A stretch of DNA of 64,000 nucleotides from Winkia neuii (GCF_029011175.1 NZ_CP118946.1:1736001-1800000), one strand, 5' to 3'. Positions 1 through 8,513 are shown, numbered from the stretch's first letter. Made by a program: numbers and translations. The notes: generated by a model not told the origin, from the letters alone.

Positions 1-1017
1 GACACCGATGCTGCAAAGCGTCGCATAGGCGATGCGGACGGGGTCGATTTCATTTTGCAAACTTCCGGATCGACTACCGGGCGCGGGCACTTGGTGGGGC
101 TTACCGCGGGAGCGTTCGCCTCCTCTGAAGCTGCTACGGCAAAGCGTTTCGGAGGGCGAGGGCGCTGGCTGCTGGCCCTTCCTACCCATCACGTTGCGGG
201 GTTTCAGGTGCTGGCACGTTCCTGTGCGGGCGGCACCTTCCCAATCCTGCCGCCGCCCGGGCGCTCTTTCCGCGAGCGCAAGGTGGCTTCTTTTGCTCCC
301 GAGGCCGGCTTCGCTTCTCTGGTACCTACGCAGCTTTCGGACCTGCTCGAGGGCGAAGACGACTTGGCCCCACTGCGGTCGTTGCGCGCGATCTTAGTAG
401 GTGGAGCGGCTTCCTCGCCGGCTTTGCTGGACCGCGCCCGGCAGGCAGGGTTGCCCGTGGTTACCACCTACGGCATGACCGAGACGGCAGGTGGTTGCGT
501 CTACGACGGCCTGCCTTTGGACGGGGTGCATATACGCATCAGCGATGGGCGGATTTGTCTTAGTGGGCCGATGCTGGCACAGGGGTATTTAGATGATCCC
601 CGCTCGCCCGCTTTTACTTTTGAGCAGGGCAGACGCTGGCACATTACTTCTGATGCGGGGGCTTTTACTGACTACTTGCAGGTGTTTGGGCGCCTCGATG
701 ACGCCATCATTTCTGGTGGCGTGAAAGTTTTTGCCAGGCAGGTAGAAGATTTGCTGCGCGAGTTTCCGGGCGTTCGCGATGTAGCTGTGCTGCCCGTGGC
801 CGATCCCCGGTGGGGGCAGGCTGTGGGCGCCGTTGTGGAGGCAGATTTTGCAGTGGCTACGCAGGCCGAAGCAATGCGCAAGCACGTGCGCTCTGAGCTG
901 GGCAAGGCCGCCCCGCCCCGCCTATTTGTGCAGGGTAAGATCCCCATGTTGGCCTCTGGCAAGCTGGATAGAAAACGTGCCACGGCACTGCTAGCCCACC
1001 CGACCTGGGCTAAATAA
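1..1017 (+). CDS. menE: o-Succinylbenzoate-CoA ligase, 3' part (gene cut by window edge)
   Basis: The frame is open from base 1, so the start lies outside the window; 338 codons remain. Visible are the AMP-binding P-loop TSGSTTGRGH right at the edge, the adenylate-forming signature TYGMTETAGG, the hinge GRLDDAIISGGVKV and the C-terminal lysine segment GKLDRKR. These define an acyl-adenylating enzyme of the ANL superfamily. MenE activates o-succinylbenzoate with ATP and CoA in menaquinone synthesis. The specific assignment rests on the small size of the remaining part and on menA starting 53 bases downstream on the same strand. A general acyl-CoA ligase is possible but less likely in this context. 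Confidence 0.88.
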   Translation, partial: DTDAAKRRIGDADGVDFILQTSGSTTGRGHLVGLTAGAFASSEAATAKRFGGRGRWLLALPTHHVAGFQVLARSCAGGTFPILPPPGRSFRERKVASFAPEAGFASLVPTQLSDLLEGEDDLAPLRSLRAILVGGAASSPALLDRARQAGLPVVTTYGMTETAGGCVYDGLPLDGVHIRISDGRICLSGPMLAQGYLDDPRSPAFTFEQGRRWHITSDAGAFTDYLQVFGRLDDAIISGGVKVFARQVEDLLREFPGVRDVAVLPVADPRWGQAVGAVVEADFAVATQAEAMRKHVRSELGKAAPPRLFVQGKIPMLASGKLDRKRATALLAHPTWAK

Positions 1018-1070
1018 ATTTTCTTCGCACTGCCATTGCTACCTATGCTTGCTAGGACGAAAGGTTTTAG

Positions 1071-1946
1071 ATGTCTACTACCGTAAATGATTGGCTCGAG
1101 GGCGCCCGCCTGCGCACTTTGCCCGCCGCGGCTGCCCCGGTACTAGGCGGTGCTGGTATTGCGGCTGGCGCGGGCGGTTTTTCTTTTCCACGCTCCCTCC
1201 TTGCCTTGCTGGTGGCGTTGCTACTGCAGATAGGCTGTAATTTTGCCAACGACTATTCCGATGGCATTCGGGGCACTGACGATTTCCGGACTGGGCCGCC
1301 CCGTCTGACGGGAGGCGGCAAGGTGCGCCCGAAGATTGTGCTGGCAGTGGCCCTTGGTTGTTTTGCAGCGGCAGCAGTTTTGGGCCTGGTTCTGGTGGCA
1401 CTGTCTGGCAAGTGGTGGCTCCTGCTAGCTGGCCTCGCGGCAATTATCGCCGCCTGGTTCTACACCGGGGGGAAGCATCCCTACGGTTACTTGGGGGTTG
1501 CGGAATTTTTTGTATTCGTTTTCTTTGGCTTGATGGCTACCGTCGGCACCGTCTATGTGCAGTTGGAACACGCCCCCATGAGTGCTTGGCTAGCGGGCGC
1601 GGCCATGGGCTTGTATTCTTGCGCGCTGCTGATGGTAAATAACATTCGGGATATCCCCACTGACCGGGAGGCTGGCAAGAATACGCTGGCAGTGCGACTG
1701 GGGGATGCCCGGTCGCGGCGTACCTACGTTGCCTATCTGGTGTTTGCGCCCGTACTGATTGGCATCGGTTTGCATTCAAGCGCCATCGTCATCCCTGCGG
1801 TGGTAGGGCTTGAGGTTGCGGGCATAATCATCTGCTTGCCGCTGGTGCGAGGAGCCCGGGGAAGGGCACTCTTGGCAGTGCTTGCCAGCACCGGCAAACT
1901 TACTTTGGGAGCAGGGCTCATTACTCTCCTAGCCGCCTTGTTCTAA
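1071..1946 (+). CDS. menA: 1,4-Dihydroxy-2-naphthoate polyprenyltransferase
   Basis: This integral membrane prenyltransferase of the UbiA family attaches the polyprenyl tail to dihydroxynaphthoate, giving demethylmenaquinone. The 291-residue product has the first Asp-rich motif NDYSDGIRGTD at residues 60-70 and a second, NNIRDIPTDREAGK, near residue 195; these bind Mg-diphosphate. The sequence is strongly hydrophobic with about eight or nine membrane segments. The ATG is preceded by a purine-rich GGACGAAAGG stretch. It follows menE by 53 bases and is probably in the same transcript. Confidence 0.93.
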   Translation: MSTTVNDWLEGARLRTLPAAAAPVLGGAGIAAGAGGFSFPRSLLALLVALLLQIGCNFANDYSDGIRGTDDFRTGPPRLTGGGKVRPKIVLAVALGCFAAAAVLGLVLVALSGKWWLLLAGLAAIIAAWFYTGGKHPYGYLGVAEFFVFVFFGLMATVGTVYVQLEHAPMSAWLAGAAMGLYSCALLMVNNIRDIPTDREAGKNTLAVRLGDARSRRTYVAYLVFAPVLIGIGLHSSAIVIPAVVGLEVAGIIICLPLVRGARGRALLAVLASTGKLTLGAGLITLLAALF

Positions 1947-1983
1947 TCTGTAGCGAGGGCGCGCAACCCTGCCTAGACAAAAA

Positions 1984-2013
1984 GATGCCCGCGACCAGCT
2001 GGTCGCGGGCATC
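1984..2013 (-). terminator. Perfect 30-base palindrome, terminator for cstA-ybdD
   Basis: Bases 1984-2013 form a perfect inverted repeat centred on CCAGCTGG. Read on the minus strand it is followed directly by TTTTTG (complement of 1978-1983), as expected for an intrinsic terminator of the minus-strand ybdD transcript ending at 2021. It may also stop menA transcription from the other side, but no T-run follows on plus. Confidence 0.8.
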
Positions 2014-2020
2014 AGCGCAT

Positions 2021-2209
2021 CTAACAGCACCCTGAGGAAACATTCTCCTCGTCAAAATCGGCGCGGGCTCGCCAGAAGGCTCGCGCACTCATGGGCTCAT
2101 GATCGGGGTGTTCCAGGCGGTGGCGTTCGACATATTTGTCATACGCGCTTTCGCCCGTGAAGTCCCGCCACAGCCGCCGCATGTACGCCAATTTTTCCAT
2201 CAGTGCCAT
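2021..2209 (-). CDS. ybdD: YbdD/YjiX (DUF466) small partner of CstA
   Basis: The product has 62 residues. It matches the DUF466 family by its ESAYDKYVERHRLEHPDHEPMS core and its C-terminal Cys-Cys pair. Family members lie directly downstream of cstA/btsT and are needed for transporter activity in studied enterobacteria. Here the gene begins 5 bases after the cstA stop, so the two are almost certainly cotranscribed. An internal ATG three codons in (MEKLAYM) is an equally plausible start. The role as an accessory subunit is taken from the family, not shown by this sequence. Confidence 0.85.
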   Translation of the reverse strand: MALMEKLAYMRRLWRDFTGESAYDKYVERHRLEHPDHEPMSARAFWRARADFDEENVSSGCC

Positions 2210-2214
2210 TTTTC

Positions 2215-4587
2215 CTACTTACTTGCGATCTCGCTCTGCTTCAGTCCTGGAATCAGCTTCGGGTCGCCTACCACGCGGTATTCGGCCACCAGCTTCTTCT
2301 CGAGCTTGTTCGCGATCAAGTGCTCGGGAGCGTAGAAGTTCGATTCTACGAACGGGTCTTCCGAGGTGGTGGTGTCACCAGTGCGCACGGTCTTCCAGAT
2401 GCGGATTGCAGCGCAGACGATCACGAATGCAACAGCTACCACGAACACGATGGACAGAGTGCCCTGGATGAACGTGTTGCGAATAATCGCCTCAGTGATC
2501 TCGGCTTCTTCACCGGTCTGCCCCGGCAGGGCTGCGCGGGCTTCGCGCCACTGCTGCCAGTAACCGACCTTGGCGTCGGTGCTGAAGATCTTCTGCCAAG
2601 AAGCGGTGAAGGTAACGATCGTGTCGAAGACGAAGGGGATTGCAGGGATCCACGCGTACTTGGTATAACCCTTGCGCACCACCATCACCAGTGCCACTAG
2701 CAACGCGACCGCGGCAATTAGCTGGTTTGCGATACCGAATAGCGGGTACAGCGTCTGAATGCCGCCACGCGGATCGGTAACGCCCATCAGCAGCAGCGAA
2801 CCCCAGGCGGCGACAACTACACCAGTAGATAGCCACGCACCGGTACGCCAGGAAGGATCGGCAAACTTCGGGATCACGTTGCCGAGTGCATCCGATAGCT
2901 GGAAGCGGGCCACACGGGTTACCGCGTCCACGGCCGACAGGATGAACAGTGCCTCGAACATGATTGCGAAGTGGTACCAGAAGCCCATCATGGCCTTGCC
3001 GCCACCGACCTTATGCAGAATGTGAGACATGGATACGGCCAGGGTGGGAGCGCCGCCGGTACGGGAGACGACGGAGGGCTCGCCTACGTCCTTTGCGACC
3101 TGCTTCAGTGCGTCTGCACCGTGGAAGGTCTTGGGGTTGCCTGCGTCATCCCAGGATTCCCACTTTGCCTTGATGGGCTGTCCCTTGACGTCGGTGACGC
3201 CCAGGTTGGCCAATGCAGCGTTCGAGATTTCCTCGCGGTCCTTAGTCACCTGGGTGACGGAAGTACCAGCCAGCTGGTCGGAGGTTGCTTCGGAGGTGTT
3301 CATCGCGAAGTAGATGCCCTGGTTCAGCGAAGCTGCTGCAGCCAGCGCCATGATCGCTACGAAGGATTCCATGAGCATACCGCCGTAGCCGATCATGCGG
3401 GACTGGGATTCTTTCTGGATCATCTTGGGGCTGGTGCCCGAGGAAACCATGGCGTGCATGCCCGAGAGGGCGCCACAGGCGATGGTGATGAACAGGAACG
3501 GGAAAAGCTCGCCGGCGAATACCGGGCCGGAGGTAGAGAGCGCGAATTCGGTTACTGCGGGCATCTGCACGATCGGGCGGATGAACACAATGCCGAGGGC
3601 GAGTACACAGATCGTGCCCACCTTCATGAAGGTGGACAGGTAGTCGCGCGGGGTGAGTAGCACCCACACGGGCAGAACTGCTGCTAGGAAGCCGTAGACA
3701 ACCATGCACCAAACCAAGGTGGTCGGGGATAGGTGCAGGTACTGCTGCCCCCAGCTGGATTCTGCTACGTAGCGGCCCATGATGATGACGACGATCAGCA
3801 GGGTGCAGCCGACCACGGAAACTTGGGTGATCTTGCCGGGTTGGACGTAGCGCAGCCACAGCCCCATTGCGATCGCAATCGGAATGGTGGAACCTACCGA
3901 GAAGACGCCCCACGGGGAGGCTGCTAGCGCGTTCACACAGACCATTGCGAGCACTGCCAGCACAATCATTAGCATTACGAAGACCACGATTGTGGCGACG
4001 GTGCCGCCGATCTTGCCGATCTCGTCGGTGGCCATCTGTCCTAGGGAGCGGCCGCCACGGCGCATCGAGAAGAACAGGACGAGCATATCCTGGACTGCGC
4101 CGGCGAAGATTACGCCGAAGATAATCCACAGGGTGCCGGGGAGGTATCCCATCTGTGCAGCCAACACCGGGCCTACGAGGGGACCTGCACCCGCAATAGC
4201 CGCAAAGTGGTGCCCGTACAGGACCACGCGGTGAGTGGGGTCGAAGTCTTTACCGTTATTAATACGTTCAGCCGGCGTCGCGTTCCTATCGGATGGCTTC
4301 ATAATCTTGCGCTGAATGTATAGCGCATAGTAACGGTAGCCAATTGCGTAAGAACAAATCGCGGTGATTACGAACCAAATTGCATCGACTTTTTCGCCAC
4401 GGACAATGGCTAGCATTGTCCAGCCGATGGCTCCTAGTAGAGCAATAGCAACCCAAAGGGCAATCTTTGCTGGTGTCCACTTGGTGTGAGGTTTAACCCC
4501 AACAGGGACCCCGTCCTTATTTCTAAGAACGAGTTTTTCCTCTTCAGAGGTATATGATGGCTTCTCAAGCTGCGATGATGTTGCCAT
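2215..4587 (-). CDS. cstA: CstA-family carbon starvation protein, probable pyruvate/peptide importer
   Basis: This is a large membrane protein of 790 residues. The conserved CstA core includes HHFAAIAGAGPLVGPVLAAQ near residue 125 and LLTPRDYLSTFMKVG near residue 310. A DUF4161-like C-terminal region with further membrane segments and a soluble tail follow. Family members (CstA, BtsT/YjiY) import pyruvate and possibly peptides by proton symport when nutrients are short. It is followed by ybdD. The start ATG has a GCGAGAAA stretch upstream. I see no two-component system next to it, unlike the E. coli btsT locus, and no clear CRP/GlxR palindrome in the 277 bases upstream. Confidence 0.92.
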   Translation of the reverse strand: MATSSQLEKPSYTSEEEKLVLRNKDGVPVGVKPHTKWTPAKIALWVAIALLGAIGWTMLAIVRGEKVDAIWFVITAICSYAIGYRYYALYIQRKIMKPSDRNATPAERINNGKDFDPTHRVVLYGHHFAAIAGAGPLVGPVLAAQMGYLPGTLWIIFGVIFAGAVQDMLVLFFSMRRGGRSLGQMATDEIGKIGGTVATIVVFVMLMIVLAVLAMVCVNALAASPWGVFSVGSTIPIAIAMGLWLRYVQPGKITQVSVVGCTLLIVVIIMGRYVAESSWGQQYLHLSPTTLVWCMVVYGFLAAVLPVWVLLTPRDYLSTFMKVGTICVLALGIVFIRPIVQMPAVTEFALSTSGPVFAGELFPFLFITIACGALSGMHAMVSSGTSPKMIQKESQSRMIGYGGMLMESFVAIMALAAAASLNQGIYFAMNTSEATSDQLAGTSVTQVTKDREEISNAALANLGVTDVKGQPIKAKWESWDDAGNPKTFHGADALKQVAKDVGEPSVVSRTGGAPTLAVSMSHILHKVGGGKAMMGFWYHFAIMFEALFILSAVDAVTRVARFQLSDALGNVIPKFADPSWRTGAWLSTGVVVAAWGSLLLMGVTDPRGGIQTLYPLFGIANQLIAAVALLVALVMVVRKGYTKYAWIPAIPFVFDTIVTFTASWQKIFSTDAKVGYWQQWREARAALPGQTGEEAEITEAIIRNTFIQGTLSIVFVVAVAFVIVCAAIRIWKTVRTGDTTTSEDPFVESNFYAPEHLIANKLEKKLVAEYRVVGDPKLIPGLKQSEIASK

Positions 4588-4864
4588 TTAATTTCTCGCT
4601 TTTCTAGATGGTGTTTACCATTTCCTACCCATCACTAGTTGAGTTCAGGGCAAACCAGTTCGATAATACTTAGGGCGGCCTTAGAAATATAGGCCTCAAT
4701 GCCTAAAACCGCCTCGTTGCAAGCATTGCCCCATGTCACGAACTACCAAATCGGAAAAAACAGTACCGTAGGTGACCTTTTCCGGCAACTGCTGGGCGAG
4801 CAGGCATTCCCCTTTGCTGGCCTGATGTACTAGGCTGGCCGAGTTGACGCTATTTGGAGGTTTC
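4588..4864. other. Divergent spacer between cstA and the 4865 gene
   Basis: These 277 bases hold no credible gene. For the plus-strand gene, TAGGCT at 4831-4836 is a possible -10 box, giving a short leader that contains GGAGG at 4856-4860. TAGGC/GCCTA form a small inverted repeat near 4690-4708. The stretch AGGGCGGCCTTAG near 4672 looks superficially like an iron box but matches poorly. Nothing else is evident. Confidence 0.4.
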
Positions 4865-5830
4865 GTGACTTGCACTCTGGCCGACACCGCGCTGCTCGAT
4901 AGTGCTACTCGGCGCTTCACTATTCACGGGTCGAACCTGAGCCCAGCCTCATTTGTGCAGCTCAAAGACGACCCGAGTAGCTTCCGCGTACGCTATTGCG
5001 ACAGTGATGGCACTAGCCGTGAAGGTATCCTTGCCCTGCAGGAAGAGGGCGCCACTTTTAGTGTCGATGGCATGCTCGTGCACTACACCGATCCCGATAG
5101 CTTTAAAGACTTGGGCACGCTAGCGCCACTGCCAAAATGGTACGAACTAATCATCCGCCGTGACGCAATTGGCAATGCGGTTGCCCGCGAAAGTGCCTAC
5201 GAATCCACTCAGCCGTGGGGCCAACAGGGCGTCGAGGGCGACCTGGCCCGCGTTGAACTAGACATCGTGGGCTTCGGAAACTTTTACACCAACACATCGA
5301 ATTTCACCGATGCCGCCGGCTTGCAAGAGTGGCTGCGCAAGGCCCTGTCTAAGACTGCCGCCACCTTCCATGTGCGGGCGCTGCGCCCCGGCTCAGTACC
5401 GATCTCCGAGATCCCGCCCTCGTGTTCTGTGGACCTGCTAATGGATGGGGCGAAAGTCGAAGACTACGCGCTCAACGCGGGAGTCGAATACCAGCCCCTG
5501 TCCCCCGCCCTCACGGACCTTTCTTACCTCGGCCCTACCCCGGCCTACGCGATCTACACCTCCCAACTGCCATACGCCCTCGTCGTACCCGCAAAAGACC
5601 AGGTAGTGCTGGCCCACTGGGATCAAGATGGAGCTTCCCTCGGCATCGAAACAGAAGCTGAAGCTACCATGGTTCCCTTCAATCGGGAGCATCGCTGCCA
5701 CCACGAACGGTGGGCCCGCTGGTATGACATGCGCCAGCCTCTCACCGAGGCAGAACTACACGCCCACACCGTGCAGGTAGAGGCACAAATGCAGGCCGCC
5801 CTGGACAAACTAGCGGAAGCGGAAAAATAA
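4865..5830 (+). CDS. Conserved-looking hypothetical protein (321 residues)
   Basis: I do not recognise this protein. The GTG at 4865 is chosen as the start because GGAGG at 4856-4860 lies four bases before it; an in-frame TTG at 4844 would precede that site. The product is soluble, acidic and without signal peptide or membrane segments. It contains a central RVELDIVGFGNFYTN segment, a HCHHERW-like cluster near residue 280 and a C-terminal helix rich in Ala, Glu and Gln. The next gene overlaps its stop by one base, so the two form an operon and possibly a functional pair. Confidence 0.72.
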   Translation: MTCTLADTALLDSATRRFTIHGSNLSPASFVQLKDDPSSFRVRYCDSDGTSREGILALQEEGATFSVDGMLVHYTDPDSFKDLGTLAPLPKWYELIIRRDAIGNAVARESAYESTQPWGQQGVEGDLARVELDIVGFGNFYTNTSNFTDAAGLQEWLRKALSKTAATFHVRALRPGSVPISEIPPSCSVDLLMDGAKVEDYALNAGVEYQPLSPALTDLSYLGPTPAYAIYTSQLPYALVVPAKDQVVLAHWDQDGASLGIETEAEATMVPFNREHRCHHERWARWYDMRQPLTEAELHAHTVQVEAQMQAALDKLAEAEK

Positions 5831-6135
5831 TGGCCACGCGCACAATGGACGACGTAAACGTCGATCAGATATTGGGCTCTTCCGGCAACCTCTCTAGGTG
5901 CTGCTACGAGGAGGGGTACTGCTCGGAAAGCCCCACCCACGTGATCCTGACGCGCGAAGGCAGCGGCAACGTCACGCCCCTGACCTACTGTCAACGCCAC
6001 TACGTCCTCACTTTGGCCCACTATCTGGAAGTGCACGCCCAATTCTGCGACGGCAAAATCAGCGACCACTACAGCGGTTGGGGCCCAATGGACAACATCA
6101 CCTACGTACCCGGCCAGGATCCACTTTCCCTATAG
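5830..6135 (+). CDS. Small Cys/His-containing hypothetical protein
   Basis: The product has 101 residues. The ATG uses the last A of the upstream TAA stop (TAATG), showing translational coupling. It carries CC at residues 24-25, CSES nearby, a YCQRHY segment and a further Cys in QFCDGK, a spacing that could bind zinc, though no named zinc-finger pattern fits. No signal peptide or membrane helix is visible. The function is unknown. It is probably cotranscribed with the 321-residue protein before it. Confidence 0.68.
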   Translation: MATRTMDDVNVDQILGSSGNLSRCCYEEGYCSESPTHVILTREGSGNVTPLTYCQRHYVLTLAHYLEVHAQFCDGKISDHYSGWGPMDNITYVPGQDPLSL

Positions 6136-6199
6136 ACACCACCTGTTAACCGACCGTAAACCTCTCCCTGGTTCAATGACCGGGGTACGGAAGGAACAC

Positions 6200-6346
6200 A
6201 TGTATTGGGCAATCTGGGCACTTGTAATAGTCCTGCTAACAACCTTGGTAGCAGGACTCGGCTGGTATTTCCGAACCAACAAGATCGACAAGGAAAAAGA
6301 TTCGCATAGGCAGCAGTACAGACAGTACAGTTCGCCCCGCGCGTAG
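6200..6346 (+). CDS. Small single-pass membrane protein (48 residues)
   Basis: The ATG at 6200 is preceded by GGAAGGAAC with good spacing, and the frame ends at TAG 6344-6346. The peptide begins MYWAIWALVIVLLTTLVAGL, a clear membrane helix, and continues with a basic hydrophilic tail rich in Lys, Gln, Tyr and Arg. This looks like a genuine small membrane protein. The family is not recognised. It is followed 40 bases later by another small membrane protein with its own putative promoter. Confidence 0.6.
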   Translation: MYWAIWALVIVLLTTLVAGLGWYFRTNKIDKEKDSHRQQYRQYSSPRA

Positions 6347-6373
6347 TACCGGCCGACTCCCCTAGGCGGCCAT

Positions 6374-6379
6374 TACACT
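6374..6379 (+). promoter_or_regulatory. Possible -10 box for a leaderless transcript (6387 gene)
   Basis: TACACT lies 7 bases before the ATG at 6387 and no Shine-Dalgarno sequence is present. This fits the TAnnnT-N6/7-start pattern seen at several genes in this window. No clear -35 is visible. Confidence 0.45.
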
Positions 6380-6386
6380 TGGCTAT

Positions 6387-6755
6387 ATGGCACGGGTAGT
6401 AATGGCAATCTTGACGCTGGCAGTAACCATTTATGCGGCTGCAGACTGCGCGCGCACTCCCTCAGACAAACTACCGGCACGCCTCCCAAAGGCCATCTGG
6501 TTGTTACTTATCATCCTGCTTCCACCACTAGGGGCACTAGCTTGGATCGTTATTTCTAGGGTGCTGGCGGCAGAGGCCAACGACGGCAAGATCGACGCCA
6601 CCATGTGGTCTTCGGCAGAACCGCTAAACTTCCGGCACAACGCTCCGGGGACGCGCCCACGCACCATGGCCCCCGATGACGATCCGGAATTCCTGTTCAA
6701 GCTGAAGCGCGACCTACAAAAACGGCGCGACCAAGAAGAAGAGGGCGACGCCTAG
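6387..6755 (+). CDS. PLDc_N-domain small membrane protein
   Basis: The 122-residue protein has two membrane helices (about residues 4-20 and 36-58). The linker RLPKAIWLLLIILLPPLGALAWI is typical of the PLDc_N (phospholipase D nuclease N-terminal-like) family. That family is common in actinobacteria and has no established function when it stands alone. The C-terminal half is charged and probably cytoplasmic. The stop codon TAG shares CTAG with the stop of the converging phosphatase gene. Confidence 0.78.
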   Translation: MARVVMAILTLAVTIYAAADCARTPSDKLPARLPKAIWLLLIILLPPLGALAWIVISRVLAAEANDGKIDATMWSSAEPLNFRHNAPGTRPRTMAPDDDPEFLFKLKRDLQKRRDQEEEGDA

Positions 6756-7417
6756 GCCAGCTTCGCCTCGGATTCGCCCGGGACCATGTCGGCAGCTTCC
6801 GAAAGCATGTAGCCCACTGGCTCTGAATAGGTAAGGGCCACCAGAGTGTCATCCTCAAAGGTAAATGAGGTAAGTGAGGCCAAAGAGCACTGCCGTTTGC
6901 GCGGATCGTGCCACAGCCGGTGCCCTTCCACAAAACGCCGCAGCGTCCATATTGGCAGCTGGTGGGACACGACCAGGGCTTCCCCGCCATCGGCCATTGC
7001 CTTCGCATGGGCTACCCCGGCCACCATGCGGCGGGCAATCTCGGTATACGGCTCACCCCAGCTCGGCTCGAATACGTTCCGGTAGCGCCACCAGTATTTC
7101 GGCTGAGCTAGAGACTTGCGGTTGGCGTTTACCGCGACGCCCTCAAAAGAATTGCCGGCCTCCACCAACCGTTTGTCATTCAGCACGGGTAAGCCGTAGG
7201 CCTTCGCTGTAGGAGCGGCGGACTCTTGTGCCCGCAGCAATGGAGAAGCCACCACGGCGCGAATATCAGCACCGATCTGCTTGAAATGGTCAGCCACCGC
7301 GGCAGTCATCTTCTTGCCGTGGTCAGTAAGCGAAAAACCTGGCCGCCGACCGTATAGAATCCCCTGCGGGTTATCCACTTCTCCGTGTCGCATAACGTGC
7401 ACAATAGTTTTGGTCAT
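6752..7417 (-). CDS. Histidine phosphatase family protein (phosphoglycerate mutase-like)
   Basis: The 221-residue product carries the RHG motif (MRHGE, His11), the phospho-accepting histidine of the branch-1 histidine phosphatases. It also has ASPLLRAQESA, which supplies the second Arg, and the distal VVSHQLPIW histidine. The substrate cannot be read from sequence; relatives act on sugar phosphates, cobalamin intermediates or other small phosphates. The ATG lies 6 bases after TAGGGT with no ribosome-binding site, so the mRNA is probably leaderless. It is divergent from the HAD phosphatase gene and ends in a CTAG shared with the upstream small membrane gene. Confidence 0.88.
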   Translation of the reverse strand: MTKTIVHVMRHGEVDNPQGILYGRRPGFSLTDHGKKMTAAVADHFKQIGADIRAVVASPLLRAQESAAPTAKAYGLPVLNDKRLVEAGNSFEGVAVNANRKSLAQPKYWWRYRNVFEPSWGEPYTEIARRMVAGVAHAKAMADGGEALVVSHQLPIWTLRRFVEGHRLWHDPRKRQCSLASLTSFTFEDDTLVALTYSEPVGYMLSEAADMVPGESEAKLA

Positions 7418-7451
7418 GGAACAACCCTAACTGGCCATGTAGGGTTAAGTC
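7418..7451. promoter_or_regulatory. Mirror-image divergent leaderless promoters
   Basis: The 34 bases between two start codons hold TAGGGT on each strand: 7440-7445 on plus and 7429-7424 on minus. Each is exactly 6 bases from its start codon (GTG 7452, ATG 7417), and neither gene has a Shine-Dalgarno sequence. The two boxes also form the inverted repeat AACCCTA/TAGGGTT. The -35 region of each promoter would overlap the start codon of the other gene. Confidence 0.65.
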
Positions 7452-8285
7452 GTGACATACACCGAAAATGATGCATTGGCGGCCAAGGGCACGTCCCCTA
7501 ATCGTGTCGCAGCATTTTTCGATGTCGACGAAACCCTAATCCGCGGGTCATCCTCATTCATCCTCGCCCAAGAACTTTGGCGCCGCGGCATAGTTGGCTG
7601 GGCCGACATCGCGGCAGCGGCTAAAGGAGCCTGGAAATATGTCCTGTTTGGCGAGGACAAAGAAGAAATAGACGCGCTGGTACAGCGCGCGCTCAAATGC
7701 CTTGAAGGGCACTCAGAGGCCGAAATCATTGCCATTGGCGAAGAGATATACGACCAGTTCTTCGCGTCCCGAATCTTCCCCAGAGCAAAAGAACTACTGG
7801 AAGACCACCGAGGCCGCGGCCACGACGTGTGGCTCATCTCTGCTACCCCCTCGCAAATCACCGACCTTCTCGCCCGCCGGCTCGGAGCCACCGGAGGCAT
7901 CGGCACGCGAGTCGCCTTAGATGAAAACGGCAGGTGCCTGCCGCGTCTCATCTCTCCGCTCATGCACGGCGCCGGCAAAGTCGGGGCAGTTCACTGGCTA
8001 GCCCGCAAACGCAACATCGACCTGTCTCTGTCTTACGCCTACTCAGATTCGGCAAACGACCTACCCCTCTTGCGCGCGGTGGGCCACCCAGCAGCCATCA
8101 ATCCCGATCCGAAGTTGCGCCTAGCCGCACTGGCATCCGGCTGGCGCATCTACGACATGCGCTGGCGCAAACGCGGCGATCTTTCCAACAGTGCCAAGAA
8201 GACGGCCAAACGATCCGCTAAGGTCGCAGCCGCCATCTGGCTTACGCGCCTGGTCGTGCGGCAGCTTCGCCGCATCCTCCGCTAA
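7452..8285 (+). CDS. HAD-IB family phosphatase (SerB-like)
   Basis: This 277-residue hydrolase has haloacid dehalogenase motif I DVDET (Asp24 nucleophile, Asp26 acid/base), motif II around SATPSQ and motif III/IV SDSANDLPLL. This is the IB subclass that includes phosphoserine phosphatase and actinobacterial SerB1-type proteins. The tail after residue 235 is very basic and hydrophobic. The start is a GTG with TAGGGT 6 bases upstream. Proximity to bldC and bS22 is shared with mycobacteria (Rv0505c region, from memory). The exact substrate is unproven; phosphoserine or a lysophospholipid-type phosphate are candidates. Confidence 0.85.
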   Translation: MTYTENDALAAKGTSPNRVAAFFDVDETLIRGSSSFILAQELWRRGIVGWADIAAAAKGAWKYVLFGEDKEEIDALVQRALKCLEGHSEAEIIAIGEEIYDQFFASRIFPRAKELLEDHRGRGHDVWLISATPSQITDLLARRLGATGGIGTRVALDENGRCLPRLISPLMHGAGKVGAVHWLARKRNIDLSLSYAYSDSANDLPLLRAVGHPAAINPDPKLRLAALASGWRIYDMRWRKRGDLSNSAKKTAKRSAKVAAAIWLTRLVVRQLRRILR

Positions 8286-8317
8286 TGCCGCGCCCCGAGC
8301 GCCCTCGTTAAATGGCA

Positions 8318-8341
8318 AGGCCCGGGGAAATTCCCGGGCCT
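8318..8341. terminator. GC-rich hairpin between converging genes
   Basis: AGGCCCGGG (8318-8326) pairs with CCCGGGCCT (8333-8341) over a 6-base loop. It sits between the HAD phosphatase stop and the bS22 stop and probably ends both transcripts. No T-run follows on either strand. Confidence 0.6.
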
Positions 8342-8348
8342 GAGGCGT

Positions 8349-8447
8349 CTACTTCTTGTTACGACGCTGGTGACGAGTCTTGCGCAGAAGCTTGCGGTGC
8401 TTCTTCTTTGCCATGCGCTTACGGCGCTTCTTAATAACGGAGCCCAT
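8349..8447 (-). CDS. Small ribosomal protein bS22 (AURKAIP1/COX24-like)
   Basis: The 32-residue peptide is [16 protein letters not shown] followed by [16 protein letters not shown]. The [12 protein letters not shown] start and overall Lys/Arg richness are diagnostic for actinobacterial bS22, an extra protein of the small ribosomal subunit seen in mycobacterial ribosome structures. TTAGGAGG precedes the ATG. It lies next to bldC, the same arrangement as Rv0500B/Rv0500A. Short length hides it from most gene callers. Confidence 0.93.
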   Translation of the reverse strand: MGSVIKKRRKRMAKKKHRKLLRKTRHQRRNKK

Positions 8448-8513
8448 AGGTGCCTCCTAAATAATCGGATTCGTACAGCTTCACATGCCCTTCGGCACGT
8501 AACCTAAAAGATT

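Noticed and set aside
3242-4129. Open frame of 295 codons within cstA
   Set aside because: Arg/Pro/His-rich out-of-frame translation of the cstA strand; no domain.
4670-4700. Iron-box-like stretch upstream of cstA
   Set aside because: Only the TTAGG and CCTTAG pieces fit; the spacing and right half do not match the DtxR consensus.
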